Below are positions 26,340 to 34,457 of a stretch of 64,000 nucleotides of DNA, in pieces; position 1 is the first letter of the stretch, and each line of letters begins with the position of its first letter. The stretch comes from Stutzerimonas xanthomarina DSM 18231 (GTDB lineage: Bacteria > Pseudomonadota > Gammaproteobacteria > Pseudomonadales > Pseudomonadaceae): contig NZ_FQXA01000003.1 of the NCBI RefSeq assembly GCF_900129835.1, positions 124,001-188,000 on the forward strand, in the 5' to 3' direction. Position numbers and translations under genes: made by a program. Below the pieces are notes generated by a model. That model ran no database searches. It was given only the letters and a program-made list of their open reading frames with translations, and was not told where the DNA came from.

Positions 26340-29300
26340 CTAGCGATAGACTTCGCGCCGGAAGATCAGTGGTGGCGAACCGCGGTATATGCCAAAGCTT
26401 GCCAGCCCAGTTGCAGATTCTCTTCCTCCGCCGACCCAATCGTATTTAAGCCATTCGGGCATCAATGGCAGCGCAACCTTGACGCTGCCCTGATTGCCCT
26501 GTCCCGGCGCACTCAGCCCCAGGGCGCCGTTGCCGCTAACCAGCATGCTCACCGTCGCCAAGGTTTCCCCCTGCGAAAGATCACCGCTGAATGTCTGCAG
26601 TGAAGGCTCGCCTACCGTTGCAGAAACTGTGCATTGATCGCTCTCCGGCCTGAAGCCTGAGGCCGCTCCATGTGCCTGCCAAGTTTCGATAGTTATCGGC
26701 AAATCCAGCCCCTGCAGTTCCGAACCGTGAGCGTTGCCGAGTGATAGCCGACCAAGTCGAATTTCGCTGCCAGGACTCTGCGTAAACTTGTAAGTGTATG
26801 GCTGACAACCAAAGCCAGCCGTCGAGTGACAGGCTCCATCCAGATCCGTTAGGCCTTCTGTCGGGAGTGTCTGTTCCACGACAGCAACGAAGGGAAGATC
26901 ATCTGGCGAAGGCGCGGGACCCGGTTCGTAGATAAGCTGCTCGCCGGACCAACGAAACTTCCGTGAACCATTACCATCGTTGATACCTTCGATTAGCGCA
27001 GCTGGAGAACCCTGTGTTATCAGACGATCATCCAGCGCGCTCTTGCCGACGATTGATCGATAAGCCTCACGGGTCGGCGAGCCCAGCCGCCAGAACGGTT
27101 CGCGATCATAGTTCTTCGTGACCGACCCGGCGCTGCTGTAACCAGTCACCGTCACCTGTGGCTCAAGACCCGAGGCGAAGTCGATAGGTTGCCCCTGATA
27201 GCTGAATGCGCCGCAACTTGGAGCAAGACTGGCAGCCGCAACTACCCCAAGACGAGCAGGGATAAGACGACCAATGAAATTGCTGACTCCCCCTTCGACG
27301 GACTCACCGAGGTAACTGACGCCTTGGTTCGGCCTGGCAGTGAGCTGGAAGATCCCGACCTCGGAAATGCTTTGTGCCGCCACAGTAGTCATTTCGCCTG
27401 GTGCATGGTTATAGGACGTCACGCTAAGGGCCCCGAGATCGCCGTCGGCTGGCGCCATCAGCGTCTGCTCTAACGTGAACGCACCGTTCGCGGCACTCAG
27501 TGCGAAGTTGGGCGTGGTGATGTTATCCACCAGCGCTTGTGCTGTCCGCGGCTCGCTGTCGGAGCCGTCCCACCCTACCGCCCGGAAGCGCACCGGAAAC
27601 GGCTCTCCAGCGGCGATGAAGACTTCTCGACATTCATCGATCGTCGCTCCATTGCAGCGCTTGTTCGCTGGGCGCTTGTCGATATCGGTCTCGATGTGGA
27701 TTCCGTACGGTTTGCTGACGAACTGATCTGTCGCCACCATGACCAGCCCGCGCTCATCTCCCTCGGTGGGCGCATACCGGACGTTGAAGTTTATCCGCCC
27801 CGCATCGGAATAGCTGACTGTCAAAGGCGCTGTGGCCTCGGCATTGAACTTCAACGTCAGCGGCGTGAACTCGGTTGCCGAACCAGTTGGCGTCGTACTG
27901 ATCGGCGTGTCGTTGATGCTAACCGCCCGGCTACCGGTACTCGGCGAATCGTAGGTGGCATTAAAACCGATACTTTTGCTCCCGCCGCCAAACCCAGCCA
28001 CGCACTTCTGCGGGTCCTTTGCATCGGCCTTTACGGCACGTAACCAGACATTGGATTGAGGACGGTTGGCGATGAGCGTCGGTACGTCGACGATAAACCC
28101 GCTCTCCACCCCTACCAGTTTGCACCCAACCGTGGAGCAGGTGGTTTCGCCGAAGGACAAAGCCGGGGGTGTAGATCCGCCGACCCCAATTGTCGCATCC
28201 CCGGGGCGGGTTACTTGAACCATAGCTTTTGCAGTCCCGCCGGAAAAACTCAGCTGGTTACCGCCTTTCCATACTGCATCTTCGGCCGTAAGAGTCGCCG
28301 TTACAGCTTCGCTGTAGACCTGTGAGCAGTCAGCATTCAGGCAGGCAGTCACCGCCACCTCCTGCGGATTGCAGGTCAGCGAAGTTGGCGAATAGCGCAA
28401 GTCGAAATGATGAATCTGCTGGCCGATGGCCTCAATTTCAGTCGCACAGACATTCAGGTTGTCGATTTCGTGGATGTTGGTCGACGCGCCAGTGGAGCCC
28501 GTAAACGACAAAAAGAACCGATCCGGCATCGGCGGCTGGCCGTTCACACTAGCCATAACGTTGTACTTGTTCAGGTTGGGCAGCACTTCGAAGCCCGAGT
28601 CCGTTTTGCGTTCAACCGTAACTAGTGCCTGGCCTTCATTCCGTGCATCGACGGTAATCCTATACCGATGCCCAGGCGCTGCACGTTTACTCTTGGCATC
28701 GTCAACGCCCAGGCGGAGCGAGCTTTCCGTGCCGGCCAGGTAACGGTAGCCAACGAGCCCATTGCCCGCGCCCCTCATGCTTACTGAGTCTGGGATTCGA
28801 TCGGTTCGCCCCCCCTCGCGCCCTTCACCCCGGGTAGAGAAATTTCCGTACTCGTCTAGAGCAATCCCAAGCCATCCGCCCGCAAAACCGCTGACCTTAT
28901 TCGCGTTGTCGTTGAGTTGCGCATACCCTAGTGAGCCACCGAAACCACCCGGCTGAGGGGTCTGAGTAGCATCGGACAGGATGACCGCTATGCCATCGGC
29001 ACCGCTGCCGTTGTAACCGTAATAATCGAACTCGACCTGAATGAAGTTTCCCTGTGCGGGGAATAGTCTTTGAAGAGCTGTGGCCGTAGCTACGTTAGTA
29101 GCGTTACTGGTCAACCGGAGGCGCTCGTCGTAAACAGCTGGAGTGAACGCCGTCCTGCCACGGCTGGACGCTACCCAATCGTTACTGAGCGCGTCATCGA
29201 AGGTATCGCCGAAACATTGGAGCCGACGCGAGCAAGCGTGTCGTTCAACGGCCAGCACGGCAATTTCACTATCGCTGAGAGCGCCGTCATAAATACGGAG

Positions 29301-30737
29301 TTCATCCAGCTCACCATCGAAGTACCGCCCAGCCAGCTGGTCCCATCCCAATTGCAACGGATCGGTATTGGCTACCGGTGTTCCAGAAAACGTCGCTTTC
29401 CCAGCCTCTGCACCATTAATGAAGATTCGCTGATCGCCCGGCGTGTAGCGGATCAGAACATGATTCCAGGCTCCGATTTCGAGCTCTTTTTCGCTGTTGA
29501 AATGAACCGTCGAAGTCGGCCCGGTCGTCTGCCACCACCAGTTCACCGTACCGTCGGGGTTCAGATGAAATTCGTAGTTTTCATCTTTCGAAAGTATCGA
29601 CATGAGATCGGTAGAAGGGCGGCTTCTGGGCTTAACCCATAACCCGATCGTGAAACTATCTTGCAGCGTCAGCAGATCAGTGTGAGGCGTTTGAACATAT
29701 TGTTTTGAAACAGATCGGAAACGCCCATAGCCACAGGTACCAAGACTACCTTCTTCTTTTAATGCAGGCTCGGCATAGTCGGTCGTAGCACCATTTACTG
29801 ACCTACCCGCAAGTCCGTTTCCTGACGCATCCTTGACCTCGCCGAGTGCTCCGGTCCAACTCCCTTCGTCAAGCAACCAGCTCAATCGAAGTTCAGCGGG
29901 CTTGGTACAGCTACCCGTTGGCGCCACATACACAACGGTTGCGTTCGAACCCAGTGAAATGTTCTCAGCCGTCACGCCGCCGTACAGCGATGACGTATCG
30001 TCAAGTGTGACGTTTTGCTCACCGTATAAGTAACCGCTAATGGTCGAGTTAGCACCAAAACCGATACTCTTGTAGCCGTAGAAGAAAAGCTTGCTCGGAG
30101 CCCCGGTGCTTTCGTTCGCAGGTGAATTAAGCAATGCGCGTTCGCCAAAGTTAGCCGGGTCACGAACGAACAGTCGTACCCTTCCGTTGCCAATGACCTG
30201 GATCTGCGAAGCCTTGCCGGTATTGATCGACCCGATCCAATAGTCGCCAGCCGAAAGTTCAAGAATGGCGTCATCCGCCATCCGCACCTCTTCGATATAA
30301 ATTTTTTGGCCGTTACTGCTGATAGCCAAGCGCCCACGCCTCTTAATATCCCAGGCTCCATAGCGATTGCTCGAATCAGCATCCAGCCGCTCTTCCCGGT
30401 TTGGACTAACAAGCACATTCTTCTGACCTACAAAACTTGGAAAACTGCCTGCCGACTGCGACGGGCCGTTAGTGCCGCTGGCTTGGCACTGCTTCGTCGT
30501 ACAGGTTGGTGCAAACAACGACCAAAGCCAATGTCGGTAGATTGTCCCGGCATGTAGCAAACCATCAGGACTACCTTGCAATTGGGCGAAGCCGTCAAAA
30601 GAGATCTGACCACGGCTGTGACTCTGCACGCCGTCAGGGAAGTTCTCTGAGCAGATTCCCAGGTCCGCGCTCCAAGCCAGCCCAGAGCAAACCAGGGCGA
30701 AAAAGGCGAGCATGACGTTACGCACGGCTCTCTTCAT
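26340..30737 (-). CDS. mshQ: MSHA biogenesis protein MshQ, large secreted lectin-like protein
   Basis: 1465 residues, by far the largest gene here. A signal peptide (NVMLAFFALVCSGLAWS) shows export. The region about 330-480 (SFTIGLWVKPRS...NHVLIRYTPGDQRIFING...LDELRIYDGALSDSEI) is a LamG/concanavalin-A-like domain. The region about 510-760 (FIQVEFDYYGYNGSGADGIAVILSD) is an L-type-lectin-like domain. The remainder, from about 790 to the end, matches the DUF6701 domain of MshQ proteins. By position and domains it is the terminal gene of the MSHA pilus locus and probably a surface or pilus-tip adhesin; that role is inference. Its start overlaps the mshP stop (TGATG). Confidence 0.85.
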   Translation of the reverse strand: MKRAVRNVMLAFFALVCSGLAWSADLGICSENFPDGVQSHSRGQISFDGFAQLQGSPDGLLHAGTIYRHWLWSLFAPTCTTKQCQASGTNGPSQSAGSFPSFVGQKNVLVSPNREERLDADSSNRYGAWDIKRRGRLAISSNGQKIYIEEVRMADDAILELSAGDYWIGSINTGKASQIQVIGNGRVRLFVRDPANFGERALLNSPANESTGAPSKLFFYGYKSIGFGANSTISGYLYGEQNVTLDDTSSLYGGVTAENISLGSNATVVYVAPTGSCTKPAELRLSWLLDEGSWTGALGEVKDASGNGLAGRSVNGATTDYAEPALKEEGSLGTCGYGRFRSVSKQYVQTPHTDLLTLQDSFTIGLWVKPRSRPSTDLMSILSKDENYEFHLNPDGTVNWWWQTTGPTSTVHFNSEKELEIGAWNHVLIRYTPGDQRIFINGAEAGKATFSGTPVANTDPLQLGWDQLAGRYFDGELDELRIYDGALSDSEIAVLAVERHACSRRLQCFGDTFDDALSNDWVASSRGRTAFTPAVYDERLRLTSNATNVATATALQRLFPAQGNFIQVEFDYYGYNGSGADGIAVILSDATQTPQPGGFGGSLGYAQLNDNANKVSGFAGGWLGIALDEYGNFSTRGEGREGGRTDRIPDSVSMRGAGNGLVGYRYLAGTESSLRLGVDDAKSKRAAPGHRYRITVDARNEGQALVTVERKTDSGFEVLPNLNKYNVMASVNGQPPMPDRFFLSFTGSTGASTNIHEIDNLNVCATEIEAIGQQIHHFDLRYSPTSLTCNPQEVAVTACLNADCSQVYSEAVTATLTAEDAVWKGGNQLSFSGGTAKAMVQVTRPGDATIGVGGSTPPALSFGETTCSTVGCKLVGVESGFIVDVPTLIANRPQSNVWLRAVKADAKDPQKCVAGFGGGSKSIGFNATYDSPSTGSRAVSINDTPISTTPTGSATEFTPLTLKFNAEATAPLTVSYSDAGRINFNVRYAPTEGDERGLVMVATDQFVSKPYGIHIETDIDKRPANKRCNGATIDECREVFIAAGEPFPVRFRAVGWDGSDSEPRTAQALVDNITTPNFALSAANGAFTLEQTLMAPADGDLGALSVTSYNHAPGEMTTVAAQSISEVGIFQLTARPNQGVSYLGESVEGGVSNFIGRLIPARLGVVAAASLAPSCGAFSYQGQPIDFASGLEPQVTVTGYSSAGSVTKNYDREPFWRLGSPTREAYRSIVGKSALDDRLITQGSPAALIEGINDGNGSRKFRWSGEQLIYEPGPAPSPDDLPFVAVVEQTLPTEGLTDLDGACHSTAGFGCQPYTYKFTQSPGSEIRLGRLSLGNAHGSELQGLDLPITIETWQAHGAASGFRPESDQCTVSATVGEPSLQTFSGDLSQGETLATVSMLVSGNGALGLSAPGQGNQGSVKVALPLMPEWLKYDWVGGGRESATGLASFGIYRGSPPLIFRREVYR

Positions 30738-31165
30738 CAGGGCTTCCTTTCCACCACGGCACTCAGTTGTCGGTAGGCGTAGTCCGGCTTCGCGCCAGGC
30801 TGTCCGTTTTGTGCCGTCGCAACGAGGCGATACAAGGTAAGGCTTCCTCCGTCGGCTTCAGGGTAATCATCCCAGTCGCATTCGACGCGCAGCAAGAAGC
30901 CATCAAGACCACTGCCGTTAAGCGGCGGAGAGGCGTTCGGATCGCAAACGCCGGTTTCGAGCGCTCGCGCTATTCCCCACTCGAGTCCAGCGTTAGCTGC
31001 CTGATAGGCACGAGTCTGTTGAATGGCGAGGCTAAAAGTCCCGTGTTGGGCTGTCGACAGTCGAGCCATCGTTAGGATGATCAGCGTTACGATCACCATC
31101 AGAAACAGCGCCGCGACCAGCCCGAAGCCGGCTGAGCGTCGAGGGAAGGGGCGATCAAGGGACAT
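30737..31165 (-). CDS. mshP: MSHA pilin-like protein MshP
   Basis: 142 residues. An N-terminal hydrophobic helix (FGLVAALFLMVIVTLIILTMARL) follows a basic leader with Gly before Phe, resembling PilX/GspK-like minor pilins, although the glutamate at position 5 of the mature pilin is absent. The rest is a small globular domain with two cysteines. It overlaps mshO by 11 bases and mshQ by one base. MshP is a minor component of the pilus; a pseudopilin-tip role is inferred from GspK-type relatives. Confidence 0.85.
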   Translation of the reverse strand: MSLDRPFPRRSAGFGLVAALFLMVIVTLIILTMARLSTAQHGTFSLAIQQTRAYQAANAGLEWGIARALETGVCDPNASPPLNGSGLDGFLLRVECDWDDYPEADGGSLTLYRLVATAQNGQPGAKPDYAYRQLSAVVERKP

Positions 31166-32036
31166 TGTTTACATGGACCTGCTGATTCAACCGAAGGGTT
31201 TCGCCAGCCTGGGTCATGCCAAGCGAGAGGCTCAGCAGTCCACCGCGCTGCGCTGTGCCGGCTCGGTAGCTGAACTCGCACTGGCTGACATCACTGGCAA
31301 GTAATTGGGGCACGGACCCGGGCGGCGGTGACGAAGGCAGGCTCGCCAGCAGTTGGTGATAGCTGTAGCGCATCAACTGCCCATTCTGGCAGCGATAACC
31401 CACCACACGCTCAGCCAGATACAGGCGTCGCTGCGGCGAAGCGAAGGCGAAACGAAAGCCACCGCTGGGCAGGTTGCCGAGGGCGATGAGAGACTCGTTC
31501 GTCGGCGCACCGCTGCGCAGCGTAAAGGTCGTGCCGGTCGGCGTGATCACGCCGGGGTTACCGCCCGCCCAGAGATTTGCCCCTACAACAGGAGTCGTGC
31601 CCGATTGCGCGCCAACGTTATAGAGCACCAGCCAGCGTGCACCGGACAGATCGAGCGAAGGCGTCAGGACCTGCAAGGAATCACAGGAACTATCAGCTGT
31701 GGTGCTCCCGCAATTGGTCGCGGCCTCGCCAAAGCGCAGCCCATCGCTGTCGTTGCGATTGGGCCTGTAGCGCGCTGCGCTATGAATTAGCAGCAACTCG
31801 AAGGCTTGGCCGTCCGCTGCAACCCTCAGCGAGTTGGGCACTGCGAGCCGCACATCGCGCACCATACGCTGCATAGCGCCAGCACCAAGGTCTACCAGCT
31901 CGGCACGACGACTCTGCGCCATGAAGCTTTCCATTGGCCGACCCACCACCGTTGAAATCATCACAGCCACCAGGCCGGCCAGTGCGATGACCATAACCAG
32001 CTCCACCAGGGTGAAGCCACGCGATTTCAGGGGCAT
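31155..32036 (-). CDS. mshO: MSHA minor pilin MshO
   Basis: 293 residues. A type IV prepilin leader KSRG is followed by FTLVELVMVIALAGLVAVMIS with the invariant Glu5, so it is processed by a PilD-type peptidase. The long C-terminal domain is typical of the PilW/GspJ-like minor pilins called MshO. It overlaps mshD by 10 bases. Probably part of the priming complex at the pilus tip. Confidence 0.9.
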   Translation of the reverse strand: MPLKSRGFTLVELVMVIALAGLVAVMISTVVGRPMESFMAQSRRAELVDLGAGAMQRMVRDVRLAVPNSLRVAADGQAFELLLIHSAARYRPNRNDSDGLRFGEAATNCGSTTADSSCDSLQVLTPSLDLSGARWLVLYNVGAQSGTTPVVGANLWAGGNPGVITPTGTTFTLRSGAPTNESLIALGNLPSGGFRFAFASPQRRLYLAERVVGYRCQNGQLMRYSYHQLLASLPSSPPPGSVPQLLASDVSQCEFSYRAGTAQRGGLLSLSLGMTQAGETLRLNQQVHVNNVP

Positions 32037-32500
32037 AGGCTTGCCCCCGAGGCGTCCGTTTCGCCGTAGCAGGTGCGATAGCCGCTCAGCTGCAATGTGG
32101 CGCCAGCCGGATCGGTTACGCCTACGTCAATACGCAGGGCCTGAACGCCGCTCCAAGCGTCTGGGCCGTTCACCGAAACAGCGACGTTATAGGCTGCCAA
32201 GTCAGCAATCGCGGTACCGACGGCATCATGCGGCGCCTCAGATAAGCCCGCGTAGTCGCGAACGTCGTTGAAACAGGCACGCACCGGGCTACACGCGGCG
32301 TTCGCTTGCGTGGTAAACGCCTGCAACTCGATTTCTTCCAGATATGCCTCGGCAATCGCCAGGCTCTGCTGGCGCAGCAGCGGATCGGCAGAATGTGCCG
32401 TTATCGAGGCCATGGCAGTGAACAGCGCTGCGGCTGCGATACCGATGATCACGATGGTGATCACCAGCTCGACAAGCGTCATGCCACGCTGGTGCTTCAT
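32027..32500 (-). CDS. mshD: MSHA minor pilin MshD
   Basis: 157 residues with the prepilin leader MKHQRG and the helix MTLVELVITIVIIGIAAAAL including Glu5. The sequence ADPLLRQQSLAIAEAYLEEIELQAF after the helix is characteristic of MshD / PilV-type minor pilins. It has several cysteines (CSPVRACF, CYGE, CP end). Overlaps mshC by four bases, so both are translated from one message. Confidence 0.9.
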   Translation of the reverse strand: MKHQRGMTLVELVITIVIIGIAAAALFTAMASITAHSADPLLRQQSLAIAEAYLEEIELQAFTTQANAACSPVRACFNDVRDYAGLSEAPHDAVGTAIADLAAYNVAVSVNGPDAWSGVQALRIDVGVTDPAGATLQLSGYRTCYGETDASGASLCP

Positions 32501-33012
32501 TGCACCAGCCCGGTTTCGGCGGTCACGCTAAAGGTGAACGCACCGATGGTGGCGCAACCGGCAGGAATTGATCCAGCCACCTGTTCACATTCCAAATCAG
32601 CTGCCCGTTTGGGTCTGCCTAAAGAGTCAAAATAAAGCGGGAAGCCACGCTCCCCTACGCTGACTTCGTTTATGTTCATGCCTTCATAAACATTCCCGGC
32701 TAATGTCTTTATTTCGCAAACAATACGGAGTTCATCGTTTGAGCAGAAATCAGGCGGCTCGGCTAGCGAGTCGCAGTTGCGTTCTTTTAACAAGTTATAA
32801 CCGCGGTCATGGAGAGATACTTGAACGGCACACCCGCTGGCAATTGCAAACTTTTGCGCATAACGCACCGCCGCAATTGTTTCTTCAAAGAACAAGCGCT
32901 CGTCGTAAACCTTTCTGTCGAAAAAACGCGGCCCCACCACAGCGGCTAGAATGCCCATAATCACGATGGTCATGACTAGCTCGACGATGGTGAAGCCGCG
33001 TTGGTATTTCAT
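32497..33012 (-). CDS. mshC: MSHA minor pilin MshC
   Basis: 171 residues from the ATG at 33010-33012, which gives the short prepilin leader MKYQRG; the longer frame start at 33033 would spoil the leader. The helix FTIVELVMTIVIMGILAAVV contains Glu5. The central FFEETIAAVRYAQKFAIASGC segment is typical of GspH/FimT-like minor pilins. Separated from mshA by 154 bp that contain an inverted-repeat element. Confidence 0.9.
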   Translation of the reverse strand: MKYQRGFTIVELVMTIVIMGILAAVVGPRFFDRKVYDERLFFEETIAAVRYAQKFAIASGCAVQVSLHDRGYNLLKERNCDSLAEPPDFCSNDELRIVCEIKTLAGNVYEGMNINEVSVGERGFPLYFDSLGRPKRAADLECEQVAGSIPAGCATIGAFTFSVTAETGLVQ

Positions 33013-33053
33013 ATGAAGCTCTTGTTCAAACACAAGCTAAGGCCAGCCATAAC

Positions 33054-33160
33054 GTAGGGCGGATGAAACCCGCCGGGTGATGAGCCCGCGAGTTGCGCCT
33101 CCGGAGTGCTTACAACCGTTGTGCAAGCCGCCAGGATTCAGCGGGTTGCACCCGCCCAAC
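33054..33160. repeat. 107-bp element with imperfect terminal inverted repeats between mshC and mshA
   Basis: The left end GTAGGGCGGATGAAACCCGC (33054-33073) and the inverse of the right end (33141-33160, GCGGGTTGCACCCGCCCAAC) agree at 16 of 20 positions. The interior has no coding frame. The arrangement looks like a small non-autonomous dispersed repeat; copies elsewhere in the genome would be expected. Confidence 0.6.
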
Positions 33161-33166
33161 ATCGAA

Positions 33167-33619
33167 TTAACAACCAGGGGCGGTGGCGTCCGTGTCAACA
33201 ATATTGCCTATTGTGACACCACTTATTGCGGATGTTGCTGGCGTATAGCTGAAGCTACATGTGCCAAGCGTAACGTCCACGTTCGTTCCATTAAGCGCGA
33301 CGGTATAGTCATTGCTCAATTGGGCAGCGGCGGTTACGTCAGCTACATTCCCCGCAATATATCCGAAGGCTAGGTTGATATCCGCTCCCTCTAGCGTGAC
33401 CAATTCTCCGCTTGCGGCTGTAAGGTTTTGTGCCAACGCTGCTGAATGGACGATAGCACTAGCTGAACGAACTGCTCCTTGAGCGGCTTCGAGACTAGCT
33501 CTACGAGCATCGCCCCCGAAGTCCGCAAACCGCGGCAACGCAAATGCCGCCAGAATCCCCAAAATCACAATCACCATAATCAGTTCAATCATGGTGAAAC
33601 CACTTTGTTGCTTTTTCAT
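33167..33619 (-). CDS. mshA: Type IV pilin MshA (probable major subunit)
   Basis: 150 residues. The leader MKKQQSG is cleaved before FTMIELIMVIVILGILAAFALPRF, which has the invariant Glu5 and the LPRFADFGGDAR continuation typical of MSHA pilins. Two C-terminal cysteines (GTCSF and the last residue region APGC) can form the pilin D-loop. It is the second of two adjacent pilin genes, 35 bp after the first. Which is the main structural subunit is not certain; the position before mshC and the size suggest this one. Confidence 0.85.
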   Translation of the reverse strand: MKKQQSGFTMIELIMVIVILGILAAFALPRFADFGGDARRASLEAAQGAVRSASAIVHSAALAQNLTAASGELVTLEGADINLAFGYIAGNVADVTAAAQLSNDYTVALNGTNVDVTLGTCSFSYTPATSAISGVTIGNIVDTDATAPGC

Positions 33620-33654
33620 AACTGCACCTTGCTATTGGTTTGTTAACCGGTTGT

Positions 33655-34200
33655 TTAATTGAACGTGTATGTCACTTCGCCAAGATCGGCGTTGTAGGTA
33701 ATGACGTCATCCCCACCATCGGGCTGGTAGGTAAAACGGCAGCCGTTTGCAGCTGTACCGGTGCCACTGGCCGCAACGTACTGGACGTTGTCACCAGCGG
33801 TTTCGGAAACCACCGGAGCGGTACCTTGCAAAACGCCTTCGAAAACCTGCACGCAATGTGCGGCCGTCAGGTTGACGGTTGCGCCCGCGCCATCGGTCCT
33901 TCCGGCCCCGATCGCCCAGCCATTGGCGTTGACATCGATGTCGCCGTTGCCGAAGCCGCGGACGTTTTGCTGACAGTTATCGGTTTCACATCCCAGCGTG
34001 CCACCGCCACGGTTTATTTCGAATTGGGCACGAGCCAGCAAGACGGCGGCGGATAGTGCCCCCGTAGTACCTGCGACTGCGGAGCGATGCGCATCCTTCG
34101 TCGCATTCATAAACCGCGGCAGCGCAACCGCCGCCAGGATGCCGAGAATGGCGATGACCACCACCAACTCAATCAGGGTAAATCCGTTCTGTTTTTTCAT
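33655..34200 (-). CDS. mshB: Type IV pilin of the MshA/MshB type
   Basis: 181 residues with leader MKKQNG and helix [24 protein letters not shown] carrying Glu5, followed by [23 protein letters not shown]. Four cysteines are present (GCETDNC, AHC, GCRF). The order after mshG corresponds to mshB in Vibrio-type loci, but the sequence is as close to MshA proteins; it could be a second structural pilin. The strong GAGGAGCAAGG site just upstream suggests high expression. A 257-bp leader region with an inverted repeat precedes it. Confidence 0.8.
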   Translation of the reverse strand: MKKQNGFTLIELVVVIAILGILAAVALPRFMNATKDAHRSAVAGTTGALSAAVLLARAQFEINRGGGTLGCETDNCQQNVRGFGNGDIDVNANGWAIGAGRTDGAGATVNLTAAHCVQVFEGVLQGTAPVVSETAGDNVQYVAASGTGTAANGCRFTYQPDGGDDVITYNADLGEVTYTFN

Positions 34201-34264
34201 TGCCTTGCTCCTCGGTTGCGTCTATCCATATGGCCAGTTCTCCGGCCGGGACGGGTTTAAGTTC

Positions 34265-34296
34265 AGGTTCATGAATCCGTCCGGCTTCGTGAACCT
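34265..34296 (-). promoter_or_regulatory. Inverted repeat in the pilin gene leader
   Basis: AGGTTCATGAA (34265-34275) and TTCGTGAACCT (34286-34296) form an 11-bp arm pair with one mismatch (a G-U pair in RNA) and a 10-nt loop. It lies 65 bp upstream of the first pilin gene. In the minus-strand RNA the loop holds a GGA core, as in CsrA/RsmA sites. The rest of the 257-bp gap shows no gene, so mshF is missing. Confidence 0.45.
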
Positions 34297-34457
34297 GTTA
34301 TTGCCTGATCGGCCGCCGGTGGTGCGTCAATGCCCCGTGCAGCGGGCGCCTCGCTGATCCACATGCGCCAGGGAATTGGCACTAACCAAGTGAAAGCACA
34401 GCATTGCAAACAGCCGGCCAAACGGAACGGCAGTCGCAGCGCCTGTGGTTTCGTCGG

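Noticed and set aside
26195-26603. Short plus-strand frames after the sigma-54-like site
   Set aside because: No ribosome sites, poor codon pattern and overlap with the antisense of mshQ; so the promoter is treated as lacking a protein gene.
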